This document shows, in pieces, positions 9,253 through 18,062 of a stretch of DNA of 64,000 nt. The number at the start of each line of letters is the position of its first letter. Within the stretch, counting starts at the first letter, position 1. The stretch spans positions 3,596,001-3,660,000 of the forward strand of contig NZ_JAJEJV010000004.1 of the NCBI RefSeq assembly GCF_021390675.1, in the 5' to 3' direction. Below the pieces are notes generated by a model. That model ran no database searches, was not told the DNA's origin, and was given only the letters and a program-made list of their open reading frames with translations. The position numbers and the translations under genes were made by a program. The stretch comes from Dyella sp. 2HG41-7 (GTDB lineage: Bacteria; Pseudomonadota; Gammaproteobacteria; Xanthomonadales; Rhodanobacteraceae).

Positions 9253-10416
9253 ATGTCGTGGGTCGCACCACCGCTGGCGCTTTACGTTCACATGCCTTGG
9301 TGCGTGAAGAAATGCCCGTACTGCGATTTCAATTCGCACGGTTTGCGCGGCGAACCGCCGTACGCGACTTACGTGGACACGCTGCTGGCCGATCTCGACG
9401 CGGATCGCGTCGATTTCGGCGCCGCACTGGAAAATCGGCCGATTGTCAGCGTGTTCTTCGGCGGCGGCACACCCAGCCTTTTCGCGCCGGACTTGATTGC
9501 CCGCTTTCTCGACGGCGCACGCGCACGCCTGGTCTTTGCGGATGCCTGCGAAGTCACACTGGAAACCAATCCGGGCACGGTCGAACATGGACGCTTCGAC
9601 GGCTATCTCGCCGCCGGCGTCAACCGTATTTCTTTCGGCATTCAAAGTTTCGACGACGCCAAACTGAAGCGGTTGGGGCGCATCCACTCCGCAAGCGAGG
9701 CAGAAGCGGCGGTGAAGTCAGCGCAGGATGCTGGCTTCGACAATATCAATCTCGATCTGATGTACGCGCTGCCGGAGCAAACCTTGCCCGGCGCGCTGAA
9801 CGACGTGGATCGCGCAGTCGCCCTGCGCCCCACACATATCTCGCATTACCAATTGACCCTTGAACCCAACACCGTCTTCGCCGCCCATCCGCCGCCGCTG
9901 CCCGACGACGATGCGGCCTGGGCCATGCAGGAGGCCTGCGAAGCCAAACTGGCCGACGCCGGTTACACCCAATACGAAATATCCGCGTACGCCCAAGCCG
10001 GCCGGCGCTGCCAGCACAACCTCAATTACTGGCGCTTTGGCGATTACCTGGGCATAGGCGCGGGCGCGCACGGCAAAGTCACTGATACCGCCCGCAACGA
10101 AGTGTCGCGTCGGTGGAAAACCCGCCACCCCAACGCCTACCTGGAGGCCGCCGGCGGCCCCGCGCGCATCGGCGGCCACGCGGCCGTGGCGGCCGGCGAA
10201 TTGCCGTTCGAATACATGCTCAACGCCCTGCGCCTGATCGATGGCGTGCCGGCGGAGGATTTCAGCGCCCGTACCGGCCTCCCCCAGGCCCGGATCGCGG
10301 CCGGCCTCGTTGCGGGCCGCGACAAAGGCTGGCTGGAAAACGATCCGCACATCCTTCGCACCACCCCTCTGGGCCAACGCTTCCTCAACGACGTCATCGC
10401 AAGCTTTCTGGACTAA
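9253..10416 (+). CDS. hemW: HemW, radical SAM haem chaperone
   Basis: Radical-SAM protein related to coproporphyrinogen dehydrogenase HemN but, in this family, a haem-binding chaperone. The 387-residue product has the 4Fe-4S cysteine motif CVKKCPYCDF near residue 17, then FFGGGTPSLF, ETNPGTVE, NRISFGIQSFDD and NINLDLMYALPEQT. The C-terminal HemN domain includes LGIGAGAHGK. It lacks the extra N-terminal region of true HemN. Third gene of rph-rdgB-hemW. Confidence 0.95.
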   Translation: MSWVAPPLALYVHMPWCVKKCPYCDFNSHGLRGEPPYATYVDTLLADLDADRVDFGAALENRPIVSVFFGGGTPSLFAPDLIARFLDGARARLVFADACEVTLETNPGTVEHGRFDGYLAAGVNRISFGIQSFDDAKLKRLGRIHSASEAEAAVKSAQDAGFDNINLDLMYALPEQTLPGALNDVDRAVALRPTHISHYQLTLEPNTVFAAHPPPLPDDDAAWAMQEACEAKLADAGYTQYEISAYAQAGRRCQHNLNYWRFGDYLGIGAGAHGKVTDTARNEVSRRWKTRHPNAYLEAAGGPARIGGHAAVAAGELPFEYMLNALRLIDGVPAEDFSARTGLPQARIAAGLVAGRDKGWLENDPHILRTTPLGQRFLNDVIASFLD

Positions 10417-10497
10417 GCGGCTCCCCCTTCCAACCCATGACGAGGCACGGGAACAGGCTTACACTTCCCGCAGGGGAACTTCAGGGGAAAGCAAGTC

Positions 10498-12885
10498 ATG
10501 GACGTCGAGCCGAAGGTTCATCCACCGTTTGCCGCTGGCGGCAGCCATGCCGACCTCGGGCGGATGCCTCTGCGTACGCGCAAACTGATCGATGCCGCCT
10601 GCGTGCAGTGCGATCACTGGCTCGAACCCACGATGCGCCTGTGCCTGGATCGCTTCGACAAGCAGCTGTACGCGCAAGCCGAGAAGTCTCGCGGCCACCT
10701 CGAGCAGCAGCGCTTTTTCGATAGCCGTCACCAGGTGCAACAAGGACGCACGGCGTTCCTGCAATTGTTCTCCGCCAAACTGCGCGAAAGTTTCGAGTGC
10801 ATGGGCGACGCGGAAGACGATCCGTCCAGCCAATTGTCGAGTCTGCATTCGCTCACGCTGCTCGATCGCACCGAACACGAATTGACCGCCGCGCTCGACA
10901 AACTGGCGGCGCGCGCCGAAGCGCATAACGGACAGATGCTGTCCGAATTGTCGTATCGCTTGGCCGTACTGGTGGCATCGCCGCCGTTGGAAGGCAAAGC
11001 CTTGCCGGTCGGCCCGCAAAACATGGCGCGCATTCTGCGCATCGCCAGCGATCCGATGAATCTGCCGATCGAACACCGGCTGATTTTGTTGCAAGTGTTC
11101 GAAAGCAGCGTCGGCGCCACCCTGGTTTCTCTGTACGAAGGCGTCAACAACAAATTGCTCGCCGACGGCATCCTGCCGCAATTGCGCGCCTTTGCGGTCG
11201 TGCGGCCTACGCACGGCCCCGCTCACGCGGGCGCAACGGGTCCGGCCGCGCCAGCACCTGCAGCCGCGCCTGCTCCAGCAACGGAACGCAGCAACGAGCC
11301 GATCGCCGTGCTGGAAACCTTGCGCGATCTGCTCGCGCGCCAGCGCGTCGGCGCGCACAGCACGGCGCCAGCGCCCGGCGTACGCACCGCAACGGCGGAC
11401 GAATTGCAAACTGCGCTGTCGGCGCTGCAGCAACATATGATCCAAGTGACGGATCGCACCAGCCGCGAACTCCGCAGCGCGCAGCTTTTGCATGAAGAGC
11501 TCGTGCAGCAACTCAACGTCGGCCAGCCGGCCGGCGCGCCGCGCATGGAGCTGACGACCGAACAAGGCGACACAGTCGAACTCGTCGCTCTGTTGTTCGA
11601 ACAGCTCGCGCACCAATTGCATCAAGGTCCGGATGCCCGGGCATTGCTCGGTAATCTGCAACTGCCGTTGTTGCGACTGGCGGTGACCGATCGCGAGTTT
11701 TTCAATCGACGCGAGCACCCAGCTCGTCAAATGCTCGGCAAGCTCACCGAAACCATCGACACCTGGATGCAGGGACCGAACGGTGAGACCGACCACCAGT
11801 TGCTCGCCAAACTCACGCAGTTGGTGGAGCGCACGCAGAACGAGCCGCCGACCGCCGGCCTCTACACCAGCTTGCTCGCCGATATTGAACATCACCTTGG
11901 TCAGCTCGCACGCAAAGCGCAAGCGACCGAGCGTCGCCACGTCGAAGCCATGCAAGGTCGCGAGCGTTTGGAGCAAGCGCGCCGTCGCGCCGACGAATTG
12001 ATGGCCGAACGCTTCGCCGTCGCCGCACCGCGTGGCTTGTTGCGCACGCTGCTCGAACGCGCATGGACGGACGTGTTGGCGCTGACGCTGCTGCGTCATG
12101 GCGAACACAGCGATTCGTTCCTGCATCAACTGCGCGTCACCGATCAGTTGCTCGGGCAGTTCCCGGTCAGCGATGCGGCGGCGTTACGGCTGGACGTGGA
12201 AATCGGCCTGCAGCAAATCGGCATGAATGTCGATGAATCCGAGCAAGTAGCGCAGCGTTTGATCAGCGCGGAAGCGCCGACAAGTGTCGAACCGGCTGAG
12301 CCTGCCGCGCCGGAGAAGTTGATCCTCGACTTTCCGGAAGTCGTCGATACGCCCGTCGCCCAGGAAGAACCCAAGCAACCGCCAGCGCCGACCGCACCGC
12401 CGGTGGTTGCGCCGAAACCGCAACCGCCCATCGTGCGTACGGCCGATGCGCCCAGCGCCACCGATTTGGCTATTCGCTTGAAACAGCGCCAACGCCTGGG
12501 CGAGCAACGCAATCAGGAAGCAGCCGCTCCGCAACCGACGCACGCTGCGGTCGTACCACCGCTGGGTTTGCGCGAAGCGCGCATCTTCAACCACCTGCGT
12601 CAATTGCCGTTCGGCACATGGTTCGAATTTATCGACAGGGCGAGCGACAAGACCACGCAATACAAGCTGGCGTGGTTCTCGCCGGTATCGGGCAATAGTC
12701 TGTTTGTGAATCGCCGCGGCCAACGCAGCGACGTCATGAACCTGCAGGAACTCGCCCGCGCCATCGCCGAAGATCGTGTGCGCGAATTGCCGCCGCAGCA
12801 AGACAATCTGTTGGATCGCGCATGGCATGCGTTGACCACCAACTTGCTGCGTCCCGCGTCGTCGTTGCCGGAAGCCCGCTCATGA
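10498..12885 (+). CDS. DUF1631 domain protein
   Basis: A 795-residue cytosolic-looking protein without signal peptide or membrane helices, recognised as the DUF1631 family of Pseudomonas and Xanthomonas relatives. The N-terminal half is helical (LFSAKLRESFE, YEGVNNKLLADGILP). A Pro/Ala-rich linker lies at about residues 238-265 and a second Pro-rich linker around residues 600-660. The C-terminal 130 residues (WFEFIDRASDKTTQYKLAW, then FVNRRGQRSDVMNLQELA) look like a small compact domain of the kind seen beside PilZ proteins. It overlaps the next gene, a PilZ protein, by 4 bp. The coupling hints at c-di-GMP-linked work, but no function is established from the sequence. Confidence 0.85.
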   Translation: MDVEPKVHPPFAAGGSHADLGRMPLRTRKLIDAACVQCDHWLEPTMRLCLDRFDKQLYAQAEKSRGHLEQQRFFDSRHQVQQGRTAFLQLFSAKLRESFECMGDAEDDPSSQLSSLHSLTLLDRTEHELTAALDKLAARAEAHNGQMLSELSYRLAVLVASPPLEGKALPVGPQNMARILRIASDPMNLPIEHRLILLQVFESSVGATLVSLYEGVNNKLLADGILPQLRAFAVVRPTHGPAHAGATGPAAPAPAAAPAPATERSNEPIAVLETLRDLLARQRVGAHSTAPAPGVRTATADELQTALSALQQHMIQVTDRTSRELRSAQLLHEELVQQLNVGQPAGAPRMELTTEQGDTVELVALLFEQLAHQLHQGPDARALLGNLQLPLLRLAVTDREFFNRREHPARQMLGKLTETIDTWMQGPNGETDHQLLAKLTQLVERTQNEPPTAGLYTSLLADIEHHLGQLARKAQATERRHVEAMQGRERLEQARRRADELMAERFAVAAPRGLLRTLLERAWTDVLALTLLRHGEHSDSFLHQLRVTDQLLGQFPVSDAAALRLDVEIGLQQIGMNVDESEQVAQRLISAEAPTSVEPAEPAAPEKLILDFPEVVDTPVAQEEPKQPPAPTAPPVVAPKPQPPIVRTADAPSATDLAIRLKQRQRLGEQRNQEAAAPQPTHAAVVPPLGLREARIFNHLRQLPFGTWFEFIDRASDKTTQYKLAWFSPVSGNSLFVNRRGQRSDVMNLQELARAIAEDRVRELPPQQDNLLDRAWHALTTNLLRPASSLPEARS

Positions 12886-13220
12886 ATTCGCCCGAACAAC
12901 GCCGCGCCCCGCGCAAGCAACCCGATTTCGCCGTGACGGTGACCGATGTGATCACCAGTCAACCGCTGGGTCATCTTGGCAATCTGTCCAGCAACGGCAT
13001 GCTGCTGATCGGACATCACGCACCACGCAGCGAAGCGGTGTATCAAGTCGCCCTGCCCCTGCCTTCCCACGACGGCACCTTGCCGACCATCGAAGTCGGT
13101 ATCCAGGAGCAATGGCACGAACCGGCCGCCACGCCGGGGCAGATCTGGTCCGGTTATCGGATCATCGCCATCGGCACGGCGGACGCGGCGCTGCTGGAAC
13201 GCTGGTTGCAGCAGTCGTGA
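12882..13220 (+). CDS. PilZ domain protein, c-di-GMP-binding motifs present
   Basis: Small 112-residue single-domain PilZ protein. The start at 12882 is set by a 4-bp ATGA overlap with the preceding DUF1631 gene and by the expected N terminus MNSPEQRRAPRK. Both c-di-GMP-binding elements are readable: RxxxR at residues 7-11 (RRAPR read in register) and NxSxxG as NLSSNG about 30 residues on. It probably reports c-di-GMP level to its coupled DUF1631 partner; that pairing is inference. The window also encodes Clp, whose Xanthomonas relative responds to the same messenger. Confidence 0.85.
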   Translation: MNSPEQRRAPRKQPDFAVTVTDVITSQPLGHLGNLSSNGMLLIGHHAPRSEAVYQVALPLPSHDGTLPTIEVGIQEQWHEPAATPGQIWSGYRIIAIGTADAALLERWLQQS

Positions 13221-13293
13221 CCGTGTGAATCGCACGGCGCTCGCCGCGCCGCCCGCAGTACACTGAGGGACTCAGGAACTGCTGGACTTTCGC

Positions 13294-14610
13294 ATGAGTC
13301 ACGATCTTGCTCCGCTGTACGCCCAACACATCGCCACCCTGCGCCAACGCGCGGACAAGGCGCTGGCCTTGGGCAATTTCGATCATCTGCTGATCGCCGC
13401 CAGCACGCCCTTGCGCAAATACCTCGACGACCAGGATTACCCCTTCGTCGCTAATCCGCATTTCCTTCATTGGCTGCCTCTGACGAATGCACCGGGCAGC
13501 TGGATGGTTTACACGCCGGGCAACAAGCCGAAGCTGATCTTCGTGCAGCCGCACGATTACTGGCACGTGGTGCCAGACGCACCGAGCGGTTACTGGGTGG
13601 ATCAGTTCGACATCACGGTGGTGCACACGTTTGCCGAAGCCGTCGACGCGTTGCCGAAAGGCCATCGTGCGGTGATCGCGCCGGAATGCCCAAGCATTCA
13701 CGGCGTCGAAGCGAACAATCCGCCAGCGGTGGTGAACTACCTGCACTGGCATCGCAGCTACAAAACGCCCTATGAATTGGCTTTGATGCGCCAAGCCAGC
13801 CGCGTCGGTACGCGCGCGCATCGCGCTGCGGAAAAAGCATTCCGTGCGGGCGAAAGCGAATTCGGCATCCAGATGGCGTATCTGGCCGCAGCCGCGCAAA
13901 CGGCTGCGGAACTGCCGTATGCCAATATCGTGGGCTTGAACGAACACGGCGCGGTGCTGCACTACACGAATTTCGATCGCACGCCGCCGAAACAAAGCCG
14001 TTCGTTTCTGATCGATGCCGGCGGCAGCGCATCCGGTTACGCCAGCGATATCACGCGCACGTATGCTGCGACGGGGCATCACGAATTCCAGGCCCTGATC
14101 GACAGTGTCGATCGTGCGCAACAAAGTTTCGCCGCCAAAGTGAAAGCCGGACAGAGTTATCCGGACCTACACATCCATGCGCATCATGTACTGGCCGATG
14201 TGCTGCGCGAGCACGGTGTGATCCGCATGAGTGCCGAAAGCGCAGTGCAATCGGGCGTGACGTCGACGTTTTTTCCGCACGGACTCGGTCATCCGATCGG
14301 CTTGCAGGTGCACGATGTCGCGGGTTTCCAGGCAAACGAGCACGGCGGCAGTATTCCGCGCCCGGAAGGTCACCCCTATTTGCGCATGACGCGTGTGCTG
14401 GAACCGGGCATGATCGTCACCATCGAGCCCGGTTTGTATTTCATCGACATGCTGTTGGAAGAACTGCGCGCAAAGCCCGCCGCCAAAGATATCGACTGGG
14501 CCAAAGTGGAGGCGTTCCGACCCTACGGCGGCATTCGCATCGAGGATGATGTCGTGTGCACGGACAGCGAGCCCGAAAACCTCACGCGCAATGCGTTTGC
14601 CGTCAACTGA
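13294..14610 (+). CDS. pepQ: Xaa-Pro dipeptidase
   Basis: Metallopeptidase that splits dipeptides with C-terminal proline. The 438-residue protein has the creatinase-like N-terminal domain and a pita-bread catalytic domain with the metal ligands visible in FLIDAGGSASGYASDITRT (two Asp), FFPHGLGHPIGLQVHD (His), MIVTIEPGLYF (Glu) and GGIRIEDDVV (Glu). Length and the His-rich GHPIGLQVHD segment match PepQ rather than PepP. It stands alone after a 73-bp gap and is convergent with the hydrolase gene. Confidence 0.94.
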   Translation: MSHDLAPLYAQHIATLRQRADKALALGNFDHLLIAASTPLRKYLDDQDYPFVANPHFLHWLPLTNAPGSWMVYTPGNKPKLIFVQPHDYWHVVPDAPSGYWVDQFDITVVHTFAEAVDALPKGHRAVIAPECPSIHGVEANNPPAVVNYLHWHRSYKTPYELALMRQASRVGTRAHRAAEKAFRAGESEFGIQMAYLAAAAQTAAELPYANIVGLNEHGAVLHYTNFDRTPPKQSRSFLIDAGGSASGYASDITRTYAATGHHEFQALIDSVDRAQQSFAAKVKAGQSYPDLHIHAHHVLADVLREHGVIRMSAESAVQSGVTSTFFPHGLGHPIGLQVHDVAGFQANEHGGSIPRPEGHPYLRMTRVLEPGMIVTIEPGLYFIDMLLEELRAKPAAKDIDWAKVEAFRPYGGIRIEDDVVCTDSEPENLTRNAFAVN

Positions 14611-14619
14611 ATCACGACG

Positions 14620-14646
14620 TGGCGGTCCCTTGAGTGGGGACCGCCA
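14620..14646. terminator. Perfect inverted repeat between convergent pepQ and hydrolase genes
   Basis: TGGCGGTCCC and its exact complement GGGACCGCCA are separated by seven bases. It ends 9 bp before the end of the convergent gene. There is no T run, so it is a strong hairpin of terminator position but not a classical intrinsic terminator. Confidence 0.5.
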
Positions 14647-14654
14647 ATAAACAG

Positions 14655-15626
14655 TCAAACCGTCTTCCAAAGCTTGCGCGCTTCTTCGGCAATGAGATCC
14701 GGTCGCTCTTCCGGATAAAACAATTTGGCGTTGGGCACACGCCGTATGCCGAGCGAACGGCCCATCGTGCGATCGAGATATTCCGCGCCCGCGAACGAAA
14801 AAATCGTATCGTCTATGCCCCAAACGATGCGCGTAGGAACTCTGCTTTGCCGCAACGCGGCGCCAATCCCGGCGAGCGGGTTGTTTTCCAACGCAATCGC
14901 ATACGCATGCACCAACGCTTTGCGATGCGGCGAACTGACCAACGGCGTGAAGTAGCAATCGATCGCTTCGTCGGTCGGGTCCGTCGGATCTGCAAAGCAC
15001 ATGCCGCCGATACCTTGCGGCGAACGCGCCAGCGTTTTGTTCGCGAGCCACGGCGCCAGCCAGGTATCCACAAATTTGCCCTCGTGGGACAGCGCGATGA
15101 CCGGCTTCATCGCGGCCGGCGGACTTTCGTGCTCCGTATCGCAATTGGTCAACAGCAAGCTGCGAACGCGTTCGGGATGTTTGGTTATGAACAACTGGGC
15201 GACTGCGCCGCCGCTATCGCTGCCCACCACATCCACCCGACCCACGCCAAGTGCATCGAGCAAGGCGATAAGCATGGCGACTTGCGCGTCCGGCGCCACG
15301 CTTTGTCCGGGCGCAACTTCCGTGTAGCCCAGTCCGAGAAAATCCGGCGCGATGCAGCGTCGATACGGCGAAAGGCGCTCCAGGGCACCACGCCACTGAA
15401 AGCTGTTGAGCGGAAAACCGTGCAAGAAAAGCGCGGCTTCGCCGCTGCCGCGCTCGACGTAAGCGATGCGCCCAAACGATGTCTGCATGTATCGCCGACT
15501 GGCGCGAAAGCGTTTCGCTTCGCCGATTTGTTCCTTTGTACCCGCCCATAGCGGCGATGCGTATCCGGCCAGCACGCTTGAGGCGACCAAGCCGGTGGCG
15601 AGTTGCAAAAATGCTCTGCGTTGCAT
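14655..15626 (-). CDS. Tat-exported alpha/beta hydrolase with Asp nucleophile
   Basis: The start at 15626 gives a 323-residue precursor with a twin-arginine signal, MQRRAFLQLATG, ending near YASPLWAG; GGAAG lies upstream. The fold is read from the oxyanion motif LFLHGFPLNSFQW and the nucleophile elbow VVGSDSGGAVAQLF. In the elbow G-S-D-S-G the central residue is Asp, as in haloalkane or haloacetate dehalogenases and epoxide hydrolases, not the Ser of esterases. GIDDTIFSF near residue 270 supplies a plausible acid/cap element. The substrate cannot be named. It lies between pepQ (convergent) and the phospholipase C gene (same strand, 145 bp away). Confidence 0.8.
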   Translation of the reverse strand: MQRRAFLQLATGLVASSVLAGYASPLWAGTKEQIGEAKRFRASRRYMQTSFGRIAYVERGSGEAALFLHGFPLNSFQWRGALERLSPYRRCIAPDFLGLGYTEVAPGQSVAPDAQVAMLIALLDALGVGRVDVVGSDSGGAVAQLFITKHPERVRSLLLTNCDTEHESPPAAMKPVIALSHEGKFVDTWLAPWLANKTLARSPQGIGGMCFADPTDPTDEAIDCYFTPLVSSPHRKALVHAYAIALENNPLAGIGAALRQSRVPTRIVWGIDDTIFSFAGAEYLDRTMGRSLGIRRVPNAKLFYPEERPDLIAEEARKLWKTV

Positions 15627-15771
15627 GAGGATCTTCCATGTGGCGACAAGCGAATCATTCGCGAATTGGGGCACGCGATCAATGACCTGGCAGGTCATGG
15701 CTTTCTGGCGGCCGACGCCTTCGCGTCGAAGTCGCCGTGCACCGACTTTGCGGGGGTGACAATGATGAACT

Positions 15772-17859
15772 TCAAAGCTTCTGGAAGTTCTGCCACCGCT
15801 GTTGCGCGATAGCCGGATCGGTCACGCTCGATTCGCCCGTTTCCACGTGTCCCGCGAGGCGCCGTATGAATCCCGCTTCCGCATCGGCGCGCACGATCAG
15901 GTCGTACCAGCCGTAGCTGTCGCTCAACATCCAAGATCGCTCGACTTGCTCGCCGGGCTTGAGCATGTAAGAGATCGACTCGCCGTTGTACACATTTTCG
16001 ACGGAGACGTTGCAGAAATCGCGGCCTTCGTTCGCCAGCGTCAGCACGACGCGCGCTTTTTCGCGATCGTAGCGATTGGCAACGTGCAACGTTGTCTTGC
16101 GCGATGCGCCATCGCCTTTGAAGCTTCTAACAAAACCGTTCGGCCCGTAAGCGTGTAGCTCATACGCAGCTTGCGCCGGCCACGTCGCCGAAAGCGATTT
16201 TTCCGCTTCCACCGTATAAAACCATGGACCTTTGGACGCATCGCTTGTGCGCACATGGAAACAGGCGCCAACGCGACCTTCGTTATGGAAATCGACACGA
16301 AGTTGACCATCTTCTACGCGACCGATCGCCTGCAACGCGTACGGCAACGCGCGCGCGGGCTTGATGCCAGGCTCCTGATCCGGCAATGCCTGAATCGACG
16401 GTGGCGTCGGCGAATAATCGGGATGACGAAGTTGATCCGGCGGCACGTATGCATTCGTGCTCGGCAATGGCGGCTGCGCGCCATTCGGCTTGGAGAAATC
16501 GAACGCCGACGTCAGATCGCCACAAACGCTGCGACGCCACGCCGTAATATTGGATTCCTGCAACCCCGGATGGCTGTTCGCATAACGCTGTTCGATAAAA
16601 CGGATGATCGATGTGTGGTCGAACACTTCGGAACACACCCAACCACCCTTGCTCCACGGCGACACCACGATCATCGGCACGCGCGGACCTAGGCCGTAGG
16701 GGCCGGCCGGGTAGTTCACAGTGCCCGGAAAAATCTCGTTCGCAATGCTAACCGTCGACTGGCCTTGCGCATCGGAAGGCGGCACGCACGGCGGCACGGC
16801 GTGATCGAAGAACCCGTCGTTTTCGTCGTAGGTGATGAAGAGCGCCGTTTTACTGAAAACCTCGGGATTGCTGGTCAGCGCATCCAACACTTGCGACACA
16901 TACCACGCGCCGTAATTCGCCGGCCAATTCGGATGCTCCGTATACGCTTCGGGCGCCACGATCCACGACACTTGCGGCAGTTTGTTGGCCATCACGTCGC
17001 TACGCAATTCGTCGAACAGCGAACCGCCCGCGGAAATTTGGGTGCCGGTTCTTGCGCCCTGGTATAGCGGGCTGCCCGGCTGCGCGTTGCGATATTGCAG
17101 GAAATACAACAGCGAGTTGTCGCCGTAATTGCCGATGTACGCGTTGTCCGTCCAGCCCCAAAACCCGGCCGCGTCGAGTCCCGTGCCGGCGTCCTGATAA
17201 AGCTTCCACGAAATACCCGCGTTTTGCAGGACTTCCGGATACGTCGACCAGCCGTATCCCGCTTCAGCGTTGTCGATGACCGGACCGCCGCCGGCGCCAT
17301 CGTTGCCGACCCAACCCGTCCACATGTAATAACGATTCGGATCGGTCGGGCCCATCACCGAGCAGTGATATGCGTCGCAAATGGTGAACGCATCGGCGAG
17401 CGCGTAGTGAAACGGGATGTCTTCGCGCGTCAGATACGCCATCGTGGTGGTGCCCTTGTTAAGCACCCATTGATCGTACTGACCGGCGTTCCACGCGGCA
17501 TGCGTGCTCGTCCAATCGTGCGCGAGGTCTTCCAGAAATTGAAGCCCCAGATCCGGCGCCGTGGGATGGAACGGCAACACATAGCCTGATCCGTCGGGCT
17601 GATACCAAACCGATTCGCCGGTCGTCAGATTCACCGGACGCGGATCGCCAAATCCGCGCACACCTTTGAGCGAGCCGAAATAGTGATCGAAAGAGCGGTT
17701 TTCCTGCATCAGGATCACGATGTGCTCGACATCTTCGATCGTACCGGTGCGTCGATGCGCGGGAATCTCCAAAGCGCGCGCGATACTTGCAGGCAGCATC
17801 GACGCCAGCGTGGTGCTGCCCAATAGCTGCAGAAATCTACGGCGACTCATCGATGTCAT
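15772..17859 (-). CDS. Tat-exported phospholipase C (phosphoesterase family, PlcH/PlcN-like)
   Basis: Secreted phospholipase C that releases phosphorylated head groups from phospholipids. The 695-residue precursor begins with a twin-arginine signal, MTSMSRRRFLQLLG. The catalytic domain has HIVILMQENRSFDHYFG at about residues 46-62, SVMGPTDPNRYYMW with the likely Thr nucleophile, and FITYDENDGFFDHAVPP with metal-binding Asp, Glu and His. Two C-terminal beta domains follow (about residues 490-690), as in Pseudomonas PlcH/PlcN. Whether it prefers phosphatidylcholine is not visible. No plcR-type chaperone gene adjoins. Confidence 0.9.
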   Translation of the reverse strand: MTSMSRRRFLQLLGSTTLASMLPASIARALEIPAHRRTGTIEDVEHIVILMQENRSFDHYFGSLKGVRGFGDPRPVNLTTGESVWYQPDGSGYVLPFHPTAPDLGLQFLEDLAHDWTSTHAAWNAGQYDQWVLNKGTTTMAYLTREDIPFHYALADAFTICDAYHCSVMGPTDPNRYYMWTGWVGNDGAGGGPVIDNAEAGYGWSTYPEVLQNAGISWKLYQDAGTGLDAAGFWGWTDNAYIGNYGDNSLLYFLQYRNAQPGSPLYQGARTGTQISAGGSLFDELRSDVMANKLPQVSWIVAPEAYTEHPNWPANYGAWYVSQVLDALTSNPEVFSKTALFITYDENDGFFDHAVPPCVPPSDAQGQSTVSIANEIFPGTVNYPAGPYGLGPRVPMIVVSPWSKGGWVCSEVFDHTSIIRFIEQRYANSHPGLQESNITAWRRSVCGDLTSAFDFSKPNGAQPPLPSTNAYVPPDQLRHPDYSPTPPSIQALPDQEPGIKPARALPYALQAIGRVEDGQLRVDFHNEGRVGACFHVRTSDASKGPWFYTVEAEKSLSATWPAQAAYELHAYGPNGFVRSFKGDGASRKTTLHVANRYDREKARVVLTLANEGRDFCNVSVENVYNGESISYMLKPGEQVERSWMLSDSYGWYDLIVRADAEAGFIRRLAGHVETGESSVTDPAIAQQRWQNFQKL

Positions 17860-18062
17860 GTTGCACCCTCTGCTGGCGTCGTGATGAATCGCGATGCTGC
17901 GTGGCTAACGTTGCAGGGATGCGACATCGATAGGACCGGTTTGCGAAGTTGGCGCGCGATCACAGTGTGTGAGAAAGTCGCGACGATCACGCTTTCACGC
18001 ACCGCATACATACATTGCATTTTCGCGGCGAGACGGATTTGACAGCGCGTGTTCGACGAAAA

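Noticed and set aside
10459-12129. 556-codon minus-strand frame opposite the DUF1631 gene
   Set aside because: High-GC shadow of a real gene; no ribosome-binding site or recognisable protein.
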